This document shows, one piece after another, positions 1-6,426 of a stretch of DNA of 8,765 nucleotides. The stretch lies in assembly GCA_021828745.1 (NCBI GenBank), contig JAJZDE010000052.1, positions 1 through 8,765 on the forward strand, written 5' to 3'. Origin of the DNA: Pseudomonadota bacterium (GTDB lineage: Bacteria > Pseudomonadota > Gammaproteobacteria > Burkholderiales > Ferrovaceae). A program made the position numbers and the translations under genes. How positions within the stretch are numbered: the first letter of the stretch is position 1; each line of letters starts with the position of its first letter. The notes under the pieces are model-generated. The model saw only the letters and a program-made list of their open reading frames with translations. It ran no database searches and was not told the origin of the DNA.

Positions 1-286
1 CACCACCACACCCCACTTCTCTACGGTGGCGTATCATGAGAAAAAACAGCCGGTGGATTGCGATTCAGTGCGGGAGACAACACCTGGCGCTTCTTCCTAT
101 CACCCATCCCAATTACTCCATATCAATGGGTCAGATCATAACTTAAATCACTGTCCAAAAATTGGGGACCACTATAAAGCGGCAGGAACCCACGAAACGG
201 CGCATATCACGCTGCTGGGCGCCGTCCGGCATTAATTCATATTTGAAGGCTTGAAGTCGTTGCATGATTCAATCATACTCTGGCCT
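1..286. other. Gene-free left flank, probably including the left end of the IS200/IS605 element
   Basis: No convincing gene is seen here. A 69-codon open frame at 26-235 (+) has no recognisable domain and no good ribosome binding site. A short perfect dyad, ATGATT-C-AATCAT, lies at 264-276, about 10 bases before the transposase ATG, and TTGAAG occurs twice at 243-256; these could belong to the left end, but I cannot place that boundary. The stretch around 150-180 (GTCCAAAAATTGGGGACC) looks like mobile-element flank but I cannot assign it to a family. Confidence 0.4.
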
Positions 287-703
287 ATGAACGATGACAA
301 CGATATTAGGCGGGGCAGGCACTGTACATTTAAGATGCATGTCCATCTGGTCTTTGTGACAAAATATCGCCGTGGTGTATTCACAAAAAGCATTCTGGAT
401 GACCTTCAGGAAATATTTTCCAGTGTGTGCGCAGACTTTGAAGCAGCATTGGTGGAATTCGATGGCGAGGACGATCACGTTCACTTGCTGGTGAACTATC
501 CCCCAAAAGTGGCTATATCGAAACTGGTCAACAGCCTTAAAGGCGTGTCCAGCCTCCTTATCCGAAAAAAGAACTACCCCAGCATTAAGAAAAAACTATG
601 GGGGGGCACTCTATGGTCGCCCAGTTATTTCGCCGGAAGTTGTGGCGGTGCACCGATTGAAATCATTCGGCAGTACATCGAGCAACAACAAACACCCCAT
701 TGA
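287..703 (+). CDS. tnpA: IS200/IS605-family Y1 transposase (TnpA)
   Basis: This is a single-strand DNA transposase of the HUH/Y1 class, which cuts and rejoins the hairpin ends of its element through a tyrosine. The 138-residue product has the family hallmarks: an N-terminal HLVFVTKYRR-like strand (about 20-29), the metal-binding HUH motif as H64-V-H66 in DDHVHLLV, the LWGGTLWSPSYF signature (104-115), and the catalytic tyrosine Y130 in the C-terminal helix QYIEQQ. The length is normal for TnpA and the frame is intact. I chose ATG 287; the frame is open back to a TTG at 251, but family members start close to the RR-G-HCTFKMHVHL segment. No tnpB or accessory gene accompanies it, so this is a tnpA-only element. 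Hairpins typical of the right end follow directly. It may be active, but the left end was not delimited. Confidence 0.88.
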   Translation: MNDDNDIRRGRHCTFKMHVHLVFVTKYRRGVFTKSILDDLQEIFSSVCADFEAALVEFDGEDDHVHLLVNYPPKVAISKLVNSLKGVSSLLIRKKNYPSIKKKLWGGTLWSPSYFAGSCGGAPIEIIRQYIEQQQTPH

Positions 704-712
704 GCATTCAAG

Positions 713-729
713 GGACGGCATAGCCGTCC
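713..729 (+). repeat. Perfect 7-bp hairpin in the IS right end
   Basis: GGACGGC-ATA-GCCGTCC forms a perfect 7-bp stem with a 3-nt loop ten bases after the tnpA stop. Subterminal imperfect or perfect palindromes recognised as single-stranded hairpins by TnpA are a hallmark of IS200/IS605 ends. There is no following T-run, so it is more likely a transposase recognition structure than a terminator. Confidence 0.65.
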
Positions 730-736
730 GCGCTAT

Positions 737-2182
737 TCATCCCCGCCCTGAACGACGGGGCTTTTCGCGCATCTGGTAAAGTTTGATCTCGAGATTTTGC
801 AAGGCCGTACGTAATCCTTCTTCGATGACGGGGTGATAGAACGGCATTTCAAGCATCTGCGTGATGGTCATGTTGTTCTGTAACGCCCAGGAAAGCAGAT
901 GCGCCAAATGCTCGGCCGCAGGCGCCAACATTTCCGCGCCCAGAAAGCGGCCGGTCATCAGATCCCCGTAGACGTTCAGCAGCCCTTTGTTCTTGAGCAG
1001 GATGCGCGCACGGCCCTGGTTCTCGAAGTTTACCTGTCCGGTAGCAAAGGTGCCTGCTTTCATTTCATGAAATCCCCCACCCACAATGCCGATCTGCGGA
1101 TCGGTAAACACAACCCCGAGGGGAACCCGGCGCAAGCCGGGATTCACTGGCTTGCCCAGCGCAAGCAATGCAGCGTTTTTGCCTGCAATACCCCCCTCAT
1201 CAATGGCTTCGTGAAGAAGCGGGATGAAGTTGCTGGCATCGCCCGCAATAAAAATTGTGCTTTCCCCATCTGTGCTCATGGTTCGGGTGGTTGCCGGATC
1301 GAACAAAGGCACACCTTTGGCGTCGAGCCGGAGCGTGGTCTGGTTGAGGTCAATGCCCGTGACATTCGGGATCCGACCAGTGGCGGCCAAGACGTAATCG
1401 AAAGAATCGGTCTCCCGAGAGCCGTTGGCCCCCATGCGACGAATGACGACACGATCACCATCCCGCAACATGGTCTCGATGTGGGTATCAGACTCCAGGG
1501 TGAATTCTTCATTGAAGGCTGCGATGGCATAAGAGCGTATCTCCGGGTCACTGATAGGACCAACGCCACCTCCCCGTCCGAAGACGACGACACGAACGCC
1601 CAACCGGTGCAGCGCCTGGCCCAATTCCAGGCCGACACTTCCCGGACCGATCACAGCCACGGCTTTTGGCAGATCGAGCCAGTCAAATACGTCGTCGCTG
1701 ACGATCATGCGGTCACCCAAAGCCTCGGACGAATCAGGATAGGTCGCACTGGAGCCGGTTGCAATGACGATGCTTCCGGCTGTCAGGCGGATATGGTCAG
1801 AGACCGCAATCGTATGATCGTTTAAAAAACGTGCATGACCACGAATACGATCCTCGTCGGGAATGACACGCATTTCACGCTGCACGAAACCAACAAAGCG
1901 ATCGCGCTCCCGTCGGATGCGCGCCATGACCTCGTGACCATCCACGCGGATAATACCCTCCACATGAATGCCAAAACCCGAGGACTTCCTGACGGCATGG
2001 GCGGATTCGGCTGCGGCAATCAGGAGTTTGCTCGGCATGCAGCCCACGCGCGCGCAGGTGGTGCCATAGTCCCCTCCTTCAATAATTGCAGTGCGTGCTC
2101 CGGCGGCTATCGCCGCATGGTACGCACCCAGGCCTGCGGTGCCGGCGCCGATGACGGCAACGTCGACTTGCACAGTCTTCAT
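737..2182 (-). CDS. Dihydrolipoamide dehydrogenase-like FAD disulfide oxidoreductase
   Basis: A 481-residue class I pyridine-nucleotide disulfide oxidoreductase that moves electrons between NAD(P)H, FAD and a dithiol substrate in the cytosol. Seen: FAD Rossmann motif GAGTAG (12-17), redox-active pair C43-x4-C48 in TTCARVGCMPSK, the ATG motif (141-143), a second dinucleotide fold GPGSVG (179-184), the FAD motif IFIAGDAS, and a C-terminal dimerisation domain with the catalytic pair in HPVIEEG (H450, E455). The second Rossmann strand ends VVVFGRGGG (198-206) with no acidic residue where NAD enzymes usually have Glu, so NADPH is possible. No 2-oxoacid dehydrogenase genes are nearby. It starts 18 bp after the peroxiredoxin-glutaredoxin stop and is probably co-transcribed, so a role in thiol or peroxide metabolism is more likely than pyruvate oxidation. 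The last residues after about LYQM (REKPRRSGRG) and the stop are read from the IS right end. Confidence 0.85.
   Translation of the reverse strand: MKTVQVDVAVIGAGTAGLGAYHAAIAAGARTAIIEGGDYGTTCARVGCMPSKLLIAAAESAHAVRKSSGFGIHVEGIIRVDGHEVMARIRRERDRFVGFVQREMRVIPDEDRIRGHARFLNDHTIAVSDHIRLTAGSIVIATGSSATYPDSSEALGDRMIVSDDVFDWLDLPKAVAVIGPGSVGLELGQALHRLGVRVVVFGRGGGVGPISDPEIRSYAIAAFNEEFTLESDTHIETMLRDGDRVVIRRMGANGSRETDSFDYVLAATGRIPNVTGIDLNQTTLRLDAKGVPLFDPATTRTMSTDGESTIFIAGDASNFIPLLHEAIDEGGIAGKNAALLALGKPVNPGLRRVPLGVVFTDPQIGIVGGGFHEMKAGTFATGQVNFENQGRARILLKNKGLLNVYGDLMTGRFLGAEMLAPAAEHLAHLLSWALQNNMTITQMLEMPFYHPVIEEGLRTALQNLEIKLYQMREKPRRSGRG
741..764 (+). terminator. IS right-end hairpin with a T-tail; possible terminator for tnpA
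   Basis: CCCCG (741-745) pairs with CGGGG (756-760) around a 10-nt loop, followed by CTTTT. The CCCCGCCCTGAACGACGGGG arrangement is the type of sequence seen at right ends of IS200/IS605 elements. Read on the plus strand it could terminate tnpA transcription, although the T-run is only four bases. On the minus strand there is no U-tail, so it should not stop transcription of the oxidoreductase gene that reads into it. Confidence 0.5.
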
Positions 2183-2200
2183 ATCCCGCCAGGCTCCGAT

Positions 2201-2953
2201 TCAGACTGTCTTGTGCGCACCGAAATGCGCTTCCAGATCATCCGCACTGCCGATGAGTTTGCCGCCGATGAAGACCTGCGGCCAGGTACGGCTGCCGGAA
2301 ACCGCATGCAATGTGCTTGAGGTGATGTGTTTGCCAAGGCTGATCTCGTCGTAGATGACTCCCCGGGATTCAAGCAATGCCTTGGCCCGCGCACAGTAGG
2401 GACAACCGGGTTTTGAAAAAATCAGCACGGGTTCGGGCACGACTGCCTTCGGGTTGATGTATTTGATCATGGTTTCGGCATCGGAAACCTCGAGTGGGTC
2501 GCCTTCCTTTTCCGGTTCGATGAACATTTTCTCGATCACGCCATTCTTGACCAGCATGGAATAGCGCCAGGAACGCTTGCCAAATCCAACCTCGGACTTA
2601 TCCACCAGCAATCCCATCCCGGCCGCGAATTCGCCGTTTCCATCCGGAATCATCCTCAAGTTATCGGCTCCTTGATCCTTCTGCCATTCGTTCATCACAA
2701 AGGCATCATTGACCGCCAGGCAGACGATCTCATTCACCCCATTGGCTCGGAAGAGATTGGCCAATTCCTTATAGCGCGGCAGGTGCGTGCCCGAACACGT
2801 CGGCGTATAGGCGCCGGGCAGAGCAAACACAACGACGGTCTGCCCCTGAAAGAGTTCGTCCGTAGTGACATCCTTCCACTGACCATGGGGACGGGTTTTG
2901 AATGTCACCTTGGGGACAGGTTTGCCTTCTAGGCTCTTGGCGCTGGGTAGCAT
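2201..2953 (-). CDS. Peroxiredoxin-glutaredoxin hybrid protein (Prx5-type)
   Basis: A 250-residue fusion that reduces hydrogen peroxide and organic hydroperoxides using glutathione through its own glutaredoxin domain. Residues 1 to about 165 form a Prx5/AhpE-type peroxiredoxin with the peroxidatic cysteine C53 in PGAYTPTCS. Residues about 175-250 form a glutaredoxin with the active site C184-P-Y-C187 and the cis-proline in TWPQVF (P225). This matches the hybrid known from Haemophilus and Neisseria in order and size. ATG 2953 is preceded by AAGGAG about seven bases upstream, which fixes the start. It is the first gene of a minus-strand pair with the flavoprotein downstream (18-bp gap), which may help recycle thiols; that link is inference. 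It is transcribed divergently from the Crp-like regulator, with a shared upstream region of about 330 bp. I saw no clear OxyR-type site or convincing -35/-10 pair. Confidence 0.93.
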   Translation of the reverse strand: MLPSAKSLEGKPVPKVTFKTRPHGQWKDVTTDELFQGQTVVVFALPGAYTPTCSGTHLPRYKELANLFRANGVNEIVCLAVNDAFVMNEWQKDQGADNLRMIPDGNGEFAAGMGLLVDKSEVGFGKRSWRYSMLVKNGVIEKMFIEPEKEGDPLEVSDAETMIKYINPKAVVPEPVLIFSKPGCPYCARAKALLESRGVIYDEISLGKHITSSTLHAVSGSRTWPQVFIGGKLIGSADDLEAHFGAHKTV

Positions 2954-3080
2954 GATGACTCCTTGGGGTGATAATGGATCTGTCCGGCGGATTGCTGCTA
3001 TTTGGATTCGTATTCATGAACCGTACGGAAACCAGCACGGTCACCACGGCTCAGACTGCCTCAACGATCACATTTTTTCG

Positions 3081-3094
3081 GTGCGGTAACGCAC
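3081..3094. repeat. Dyad GTGCG-GTAA-CGCAC
   Basis: A perfect 5-bp inverted repeat with a 4-nt centre sits midway between the divergent genes. It is next to T-rich sequence on its left (3072-3078) and could be an operator, or a weak hairpin. No known factor site is matched. Confidence 0.3.
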
Positions 3095-3158
3095 AGTTAA
3101 GTGAGCAATTTTTTTGAACTTTCTCCGGTTTTCGAATGGATTCCGAACGGCTCTGGGA

Positions 3159-3183
3159 CGTACGATCCGTACGATACCGTACA
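3159..3183. repeat. Tandem CGTACGAT repeat with internal dyads
   Basis: CGTACGATC (3159-3167) is followed directly by CGTACGATA (3168-3176) and a third partial copy CGTACA (3178-3183). The first two also create a perfect inverted repeat GTACG-ATC-CGTAC (3160-3172). The cluster lies 20-45 bp upstream of the putative -10 of the Crp-like gene, a typical place for an activator or repressor array. Confidence 0.45.
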
Positions 3184-3193
3184 CTATGATGTA

Positions 3194-3225
3194 AGATAAT
3201 CTATACTGGCATCCTGGGATTATCT
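3194..3225 (+). promoter_or_regulatory. 8-bp inverted repeat flanking a putative -10 box
   Basis: AGATAATC (3194-3201) and its exact reverse complement GATTATCT (3218-3225) flank a 16-bp spacer that contains TATACT (3202-3207), a good -10 hexamer for the downstream regulator. No matching -35 is seen 17 bp upstream (GTACAC). A protein bound to this dyad would cover the transcription start region, so it may be a repressor or autoregulatory site. This is inference. Confidence 0.4.
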
Positions 3226-3282
3226 AAACGGCAAGACCGGAGGGTTCGTTTGAGTCCAACCAATGCACAAAAGGGAACCTGT

Positions 3283-3990
3283 ATGTCACCTCCACCGGAC
3301 CCTCGTCAAAATCATCTTCTTGCCGCCTTGCCCGAGGAAGACTACGCGCACTTCTCGCTCCTTATGGAATGGGTTCAGATGCCCCTCGGCAAGGTTCTCT
3401 ACGAGCCCGGCATTCAGATGCGTCATGTTTATTTCCCCACCGACTCCATCGTGTCCCTGCTCTATGTCATGGAAGACGGTTCATCGGCCGAAATTGCCGT
3501 GGTTGGCAATGAAGGTGTCGTCGGAGTCTCTCTGTTTATGGGGGGCGAAACGACCCCCAGCCGGGCGGTCGTGCAAAGTGCTGGTTACGCTTACCGTCTG
3601 AAGGGTCAACTTCTGAAAAACGAGTTTTACCGCGCAGGTCCGATGCAGGGCCTATTGCTGCGCTACACCCAGGCATTGCTGACCCAAATGGCACAAACAG
3701 CGGTATGCAACCGGCACCACAGCCTGGATCAACAGTTCTGCCGATGGCTCCTGCTGAGCCTCGACCGCTTGTCCTCCAACGAACTGATCATGACTCAGGA
3801 GCTGATCGCAGGCATGCTCGGGGTACGCCGCGAGGGCGTCACGGAAGCCGCCGGAAATGTGCAGAAGGCAGGCTTGATCAAGTACAGCCGCGGCCATATC
3901 ACCATTCTCGACCGGGTAGGGCTGGAGAAGCGAGTCTGCGAATGTTACGCCGTGGTCAAGAAAGAGTTCGATCGCCTTCTCCCCGAGTAG
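3283..3990 (+). CDS. Crp/Fnr-family transcriptional regulator
   Basis: A 235-residue DNA-binding regulator. Residues about 20-140 form a cyclic-nucleotide-binding-like beta-roll, recognisable by LGKVLYEPG, VYFPTDSIVSLLYVMEDG and VVGNEGVVGVSLFMGG. A long dimerisation helix follows, and from about residue 166 a Crp-type winged helix (TQELIAGMLGVRREGVTEAA, then GLIKYSRGHITILDR) contacts DNA. The Arg-Ser-Ala cAMP-binding signature of true CRP is not evident, so the effector is unknown; there are no clustered cysteines for an FNR-type iron-sulfur cluster. ATG 3283 has AAGGGA at a suitable distance and matches the usual short N-terminus. A TTG at 3250, preceded by GGAGGG (3239-3244), is also well placed and would add 11 residues. 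The dyads upstream suggest autoregulation. It lies divergent from the redox operon and upstream of the kinase operon, so either may be a target. Confidence 0.88.
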   Translation: MSPPPDPRQNHLLAALPEEDYAHFSLLMEWVQMPLGKVLYEPGIQMRHVYFPTDSIVSLLYVMEDGSSAEIAVVGNEGVVGVSLFMGGETTPSRAVVQSAGYAYRLKGQLLKNEFYRAGPMQGLLLRYTQALLTQMAQTAVCNRHHSLDQQFCRWLLLSLDRLSSNELIMTQELIAGMLGVRREGVTEAAGNVQKAGLIKYSRGHITILDRVGLEKRVCECYAVVKKEFDRLLPE

Positions 3991-4299
3991 TATCTGCCCA
4001 CAGTCGGCTTTTCTGAAGAACCGGGTTGTCCGCTCTCCAGGCGGGCAAACCGCCAGGTGGTTGCGCGCAGGTCCCACTGGCTTCTGACATCCGATCCGAC
4101 ATCTGATAGGCACTCCTCTGTTCGGCATCGCACAGAACATATCCACCAGTCAGGACACCATGAAGAGTTCAGGTCTGCCTCTTTGCTTCTTGCCAGAGGG
4201 AGGAGGATCGCTTTCCCACCCTTGAACAACTTCTTGAAAAACACGCTGCCCTCCAGAAAACCGAGGGCCCTGACGCACCATCGACAAGCAGGTAGGTCC
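3991..4299 (+). promoter_or_regulatory. Spacer before the kinase operon: direct repeats, hairpin, possible broken small ORF
   Basis: This 309-bp stretch has no intact recognised gene. GGCGG-GCAAA-CCGCC at 4040-4054 is a perfect short hairpin without a T-run, so a weak terminator at best for the regulator. GACATCCGAT (4086-4095) and GACATCTGAT (4098-4107) form direct repeats spaced 12 bp start to start, a geometry common for dimeric response-regulator sites. A 21-codon frame starts at ATG 4160 after CAGGA. A different frame, open from 4164 to TAG 4293-4295, reads as protein-like (REEDRFPTLEQLLEKHAALQK) but has no start codon. The kinase start follows four bases after that stop. Confidence 0.4.
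4086..4107. repeat. Direct repeat GACATC(C/T)GAT
   Basis: Two 10-base copies differing at one position begin 12 bp apart, about 200 bp upstream of the kinase start. This could be an operator for the kinase operon. No protein is identified; a chance occurrence is possible. Confidence 0.3.
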
Positions 4300-6411
4300 A
4301 TGTCCAGAAAACCACTCGATCCACTCCTGTCTGTCGACAATGCCCCCACCACGGCAGACAGCATCACGGAACGCCGCCATCAAGTGGCCATGCCGATAAC
4401 GGGCGCTTTGCAGAACGCAATTTTCAACAGCGCCAACTTCTCGAGTATCGCCACTGACGCAAAGGGCGTCATTCAAATCTTCAATGTCGGGGCCGAGTGT
4501 ATGCTCGGCTACACGGCCGCCGAAGTGATGAACAAAATCACACCGGCCGACATTTCCGATCCGCAGGAAGTCATTGCGCGTGCCAAAGCGTTGAGCCTCG
4601 AGCTTGGAACGCCCATTACGCCCGGCTTCGAGGCTTTGGTGTTCAAGGCCTCGCGCGGGATCGAAGACATCTACGAGTTGACCTACTTTCGCAAGGACGG
4701 GAGCCGCTTCCCGGCGGTGGTATCCGTCACGGCGCTACGGGACGCGCAGGACGCCATCATCGGCTATCTGTTGATCGGTACCGACAACACCGCGCGCAAG
4801 CAGGTCGAAGCAGAACAGAAGAAACTCAATCAGCGCTTGCGCGACCAGCAGTTCTACACACGCTCGCTCATCGAATCCAATATTGACGCCATCATAACGA
4901 CCGATCCGTCCGGAATCATCACCGACATCAATCAGCAGATGGAGGCGCTCACCGGTTGCACGCGCGACGAATTGATCGGCACGCCGTTCAAGAACTATTT
5001 TACCGATCCAGATCGAGCCGAGGCGGCCATCAAACTGGTGCTGAGTGAAAAGAAAGTCACCAATTACGAACTCACCGCGCGTTCCCGGGATGGCAAGAAA
5101 ACAGTCGTGTCCTACAATGCGACCGTCTTCTACGACCAGGACAGGACCCTTCAGGGTGTATTTGCCGCAGCGCGTGATATCACGGAAAGCAAACGTCTCG
5201 ACCAGGAACTGCAGGAAACGAATGTTGCGTTGAAGAGTGCCAAGTTCGTGGCAGAAAAAGCCAACCTTGCAAAATCGAACTTCCTTTCCAGTATGAGTCA
5301 TGAGTTGCGCTCCCCACTCAATGCAATTCTCGGCTTTGCCCAGTTGATGGACACCGACTCCCCACCGGCAACACCTGCCCAGAAGGAAAGCATCGACCAG
5401 ATCCTGCACGCGGGCTGGTATCTGCTGGAGTTGATCAATGAGATCCTCGATCTCGCAGTGATCGAATCTGGAAAACTGTTGCTGTCGGAAGAGTCGGTAT
5501 CATTGGCCGATGTCATGCTCGAATGCCAGGCCATGATCGGACCACAGGGGAAAAAGCGTGGCATCAGACTGACTTTTCCCCAGTTCGACAGCCCTTACTT
5601 TGTTCGCGCTGACCGAACACGGCTGAAACAGGTCCTCATCAACCTCCTTTCCAATGCGATCAAATACAACCGGCCGGATGGAACGGTCATCGTGGACTGT
5701 ACCGTGACCCCGGAACGCACGCGCATCAGCATCAGGGATACCGGCGCGGGATTACCTCTGGAAAAATTGACTCAACTCTTTCAACCATTCAATCGCCTTG
5801 GACAAGAGAACAGCACTGAGGAAGGCACAGGCATCGGCCTTGTGATGAGCAAGCGCCTGGTTGAACTGATGGGGGGGGTGATCGGCGTGGAAAGCGCCGT
5901 CGGAATGGGAAGCGTGTTCTGGTTCGAACTCGTCTCGGATACCGAACCATACCTTTCCATGAAAGGAGGAGATGCGGCAGCACCGACCGAACCGCATGTA
6001 CTTCGTGGAACACGGCCACACACCTTGCTCTATGTAGAGGACAACCCGGCAAACCTGAAACTGGTTGAAAAAATCATCGCACGCTACCCGGATATTCGTC
6101 TGACGAGTGCCGTGAATGGGAATAGTGGCATCGAGATTGCTCGCGCATCCCAGCCAAATGTGATCCTGATGGACATCAATCTGCCCGGCATCAATGGATT
6201 CGAAGCCCTGAAAATCCTGCAGTTGGACCCGACTACGGCGCACATCCCCGTCATTGCCATCAGTGCGAATGCGATGCCACTCGATGTCGAAAGAGGGATA
6301 AAAGCGGGGTTTTTCCGCTATATAACCAAACCTATCCGGGTTGATGAGTTCATGGAAGCGCTGGATGTGGCGCTGGAATTTGCAAGGGAACATTCTGATG
6401 ATGACTCATAA
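4300..6411 (+). CDS. Soluble PAS-PAS hybrid sensor histidine kinase with C-terminal receiver
   Basis: A 703-residue sensor kinase that autophosphorylates on histidine and passes phosphate to an attached receiver. Order: PAS 1 (about 36-165, IQIFNVGAECMLGY then RKDGSRFPAVVS), PAS 2 (about 188-302), a short coiled coil, HisKA with phospho-acceptor H334 in SHELRSPLNA, HATPase with N452 (N box), D480 in DTGAGL and GTGIGL (509-514), then a receiver (about 575-695) with E580-D581, phospho-acceptor D625 in LMDINLPG, a Ser switch residue in AISANA and the conserved lysine in ITKPI. I see no transmembrane segment or signal peptide, so it is cytosolic and probably senses redox, a ligand or light through its PAS domains. 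No Hpt domain is present. ATG 4300 is preceded by AGGTAGG; the frame is open to GTG 4057, but that 81-residue extension is basic, lacks domain character and is probably not translated. The stop is 15 bp before the REC-MgtE gene, so the two form an operon. Confidence 0.93.
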   Translation: MSRKPLDPLLSVDNAPTTADSITERRHQVAMPITGALQNAIFNSANFSSIATDAKGVIQIFNVGAECMLGYTAAEVMNKITPADISDPQEVIARAKALSLELGTPITPGFEALVFKASRGIEDIYELTYFRKDGSRFPAVVSVTALRDAQDAIIGYLLIGTDNTARKQVEAEQKKLNQRLRDQQFYTRSLIESNIDAIITTDPSGIITDINQQMEALTGCTRDELIGTPFKNYFTDPDRAEAAIKLVLSEKKVTNYELTARSRDGKKTVVSYNATVFYDQDRTLQGVFAAARDITESKRLDQELQETNVALKSAKFVAEKANLAKSNFLSSMSHELRSPLNAILGFAQLMDTDSPPATPAQKESIDQILHAGWYLLELINEILDLAVIESGKLLLSEESVSLADVMLECQAMIGPQGKKRGIRLTFPQFDSPYFVRADRTRLKQVLINLLSNAIKYNRPDGTVIVDCTVTPERTRISIRDTGAGLPLEKLTQLFQPFNRLGQENSTEEGTGIGLVMSKRLVELMGGVIGVESAVGMGSVFWFELVSDTEPYLSMKGGDAAAPTEPHVLRGTRPHTLLYVEDNPANLKLVEKIIARYPDIRLTSAVNGNSGIEIARASQPNVILMDINLPGINGFEALKILQLDPTTAHIPVIAISANAMPLDVERGIKAGFFRYITKPIRVDEFMEALDVALEFAREHSDDDS

Positions 6412-6426
6412 GACGCGCCGATTCTC

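Larger units (their letters stand above)
287..770 (+). mobile_element. IS200/IS605-type insertion sequence (tnpA plus right end; left end undefined)
   Basis: The element comprises the single tnpA gene and a right end with two successive hairpins (713-729 and 741-760). The right boundary lies close to 761-770, judged from where hairpin sequence gives way to sequence that reads as the oxidoreductase C-terminus. Members of this family make no target duplications and have no terminal inverted repeats, so absence of these is expected. The left boundary lies somewhere before 287 and could not be fixed. Confidence 0.7.
2954..3282. promoter_or_regulatory. Divergent intergenic region with several dyads and repeats
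   Basis: This 329-bp region must hold the promoters for the peroxiredoxin operon (left) and the Crp-like gene (right). It contains a GTGCG-GTAA-CGCAC dyad (3081-3094), an A/T tract (3109-3117), the tandem CGTACGAT motif (3159-3176) and an 8-bp inverted repeat around a TATACT box (3194-3225). No consensus -35/-10 pair is clear for either direction, so promoters may need an activator or an alternative sigma factor. Confidence 0.55.

Noticed and set aside
26..235. A 69-codon ORF in the left flank
   Set aside because: No Shine-Dalgarno, no known domain, and a composition typical of non-coding sequence; kept only as flank.
701..770. Possible omega RNA of a TnpB system at the IS right end
   Set aside because: No tnpB gene or remnant is present; the hairpins are explained by TnpA end recognition.
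899..1825. A 308-codon open frame on the plus strand
   Set aside because: It lies wholly opposite the flavoprotein gene, whose protein has clear FAD and disulfide motifs; the antisense translation shows no domain.
4057..4299. An 81-residue N-terminal extension of the hybrid kinase from GTG 4057
   Set aside because: The extension is Arg/His/Ser-rich and lacks domain character, while ATG 4300 has a better ribosome binding site and leads straight into the PAS domains.
4735..5409. A 224-codon frame on the minus strand, and a 213-codon one at 5752-6393
   Set aside because: Both are opposite well-supported kinase domains and have no recognisable protein features.
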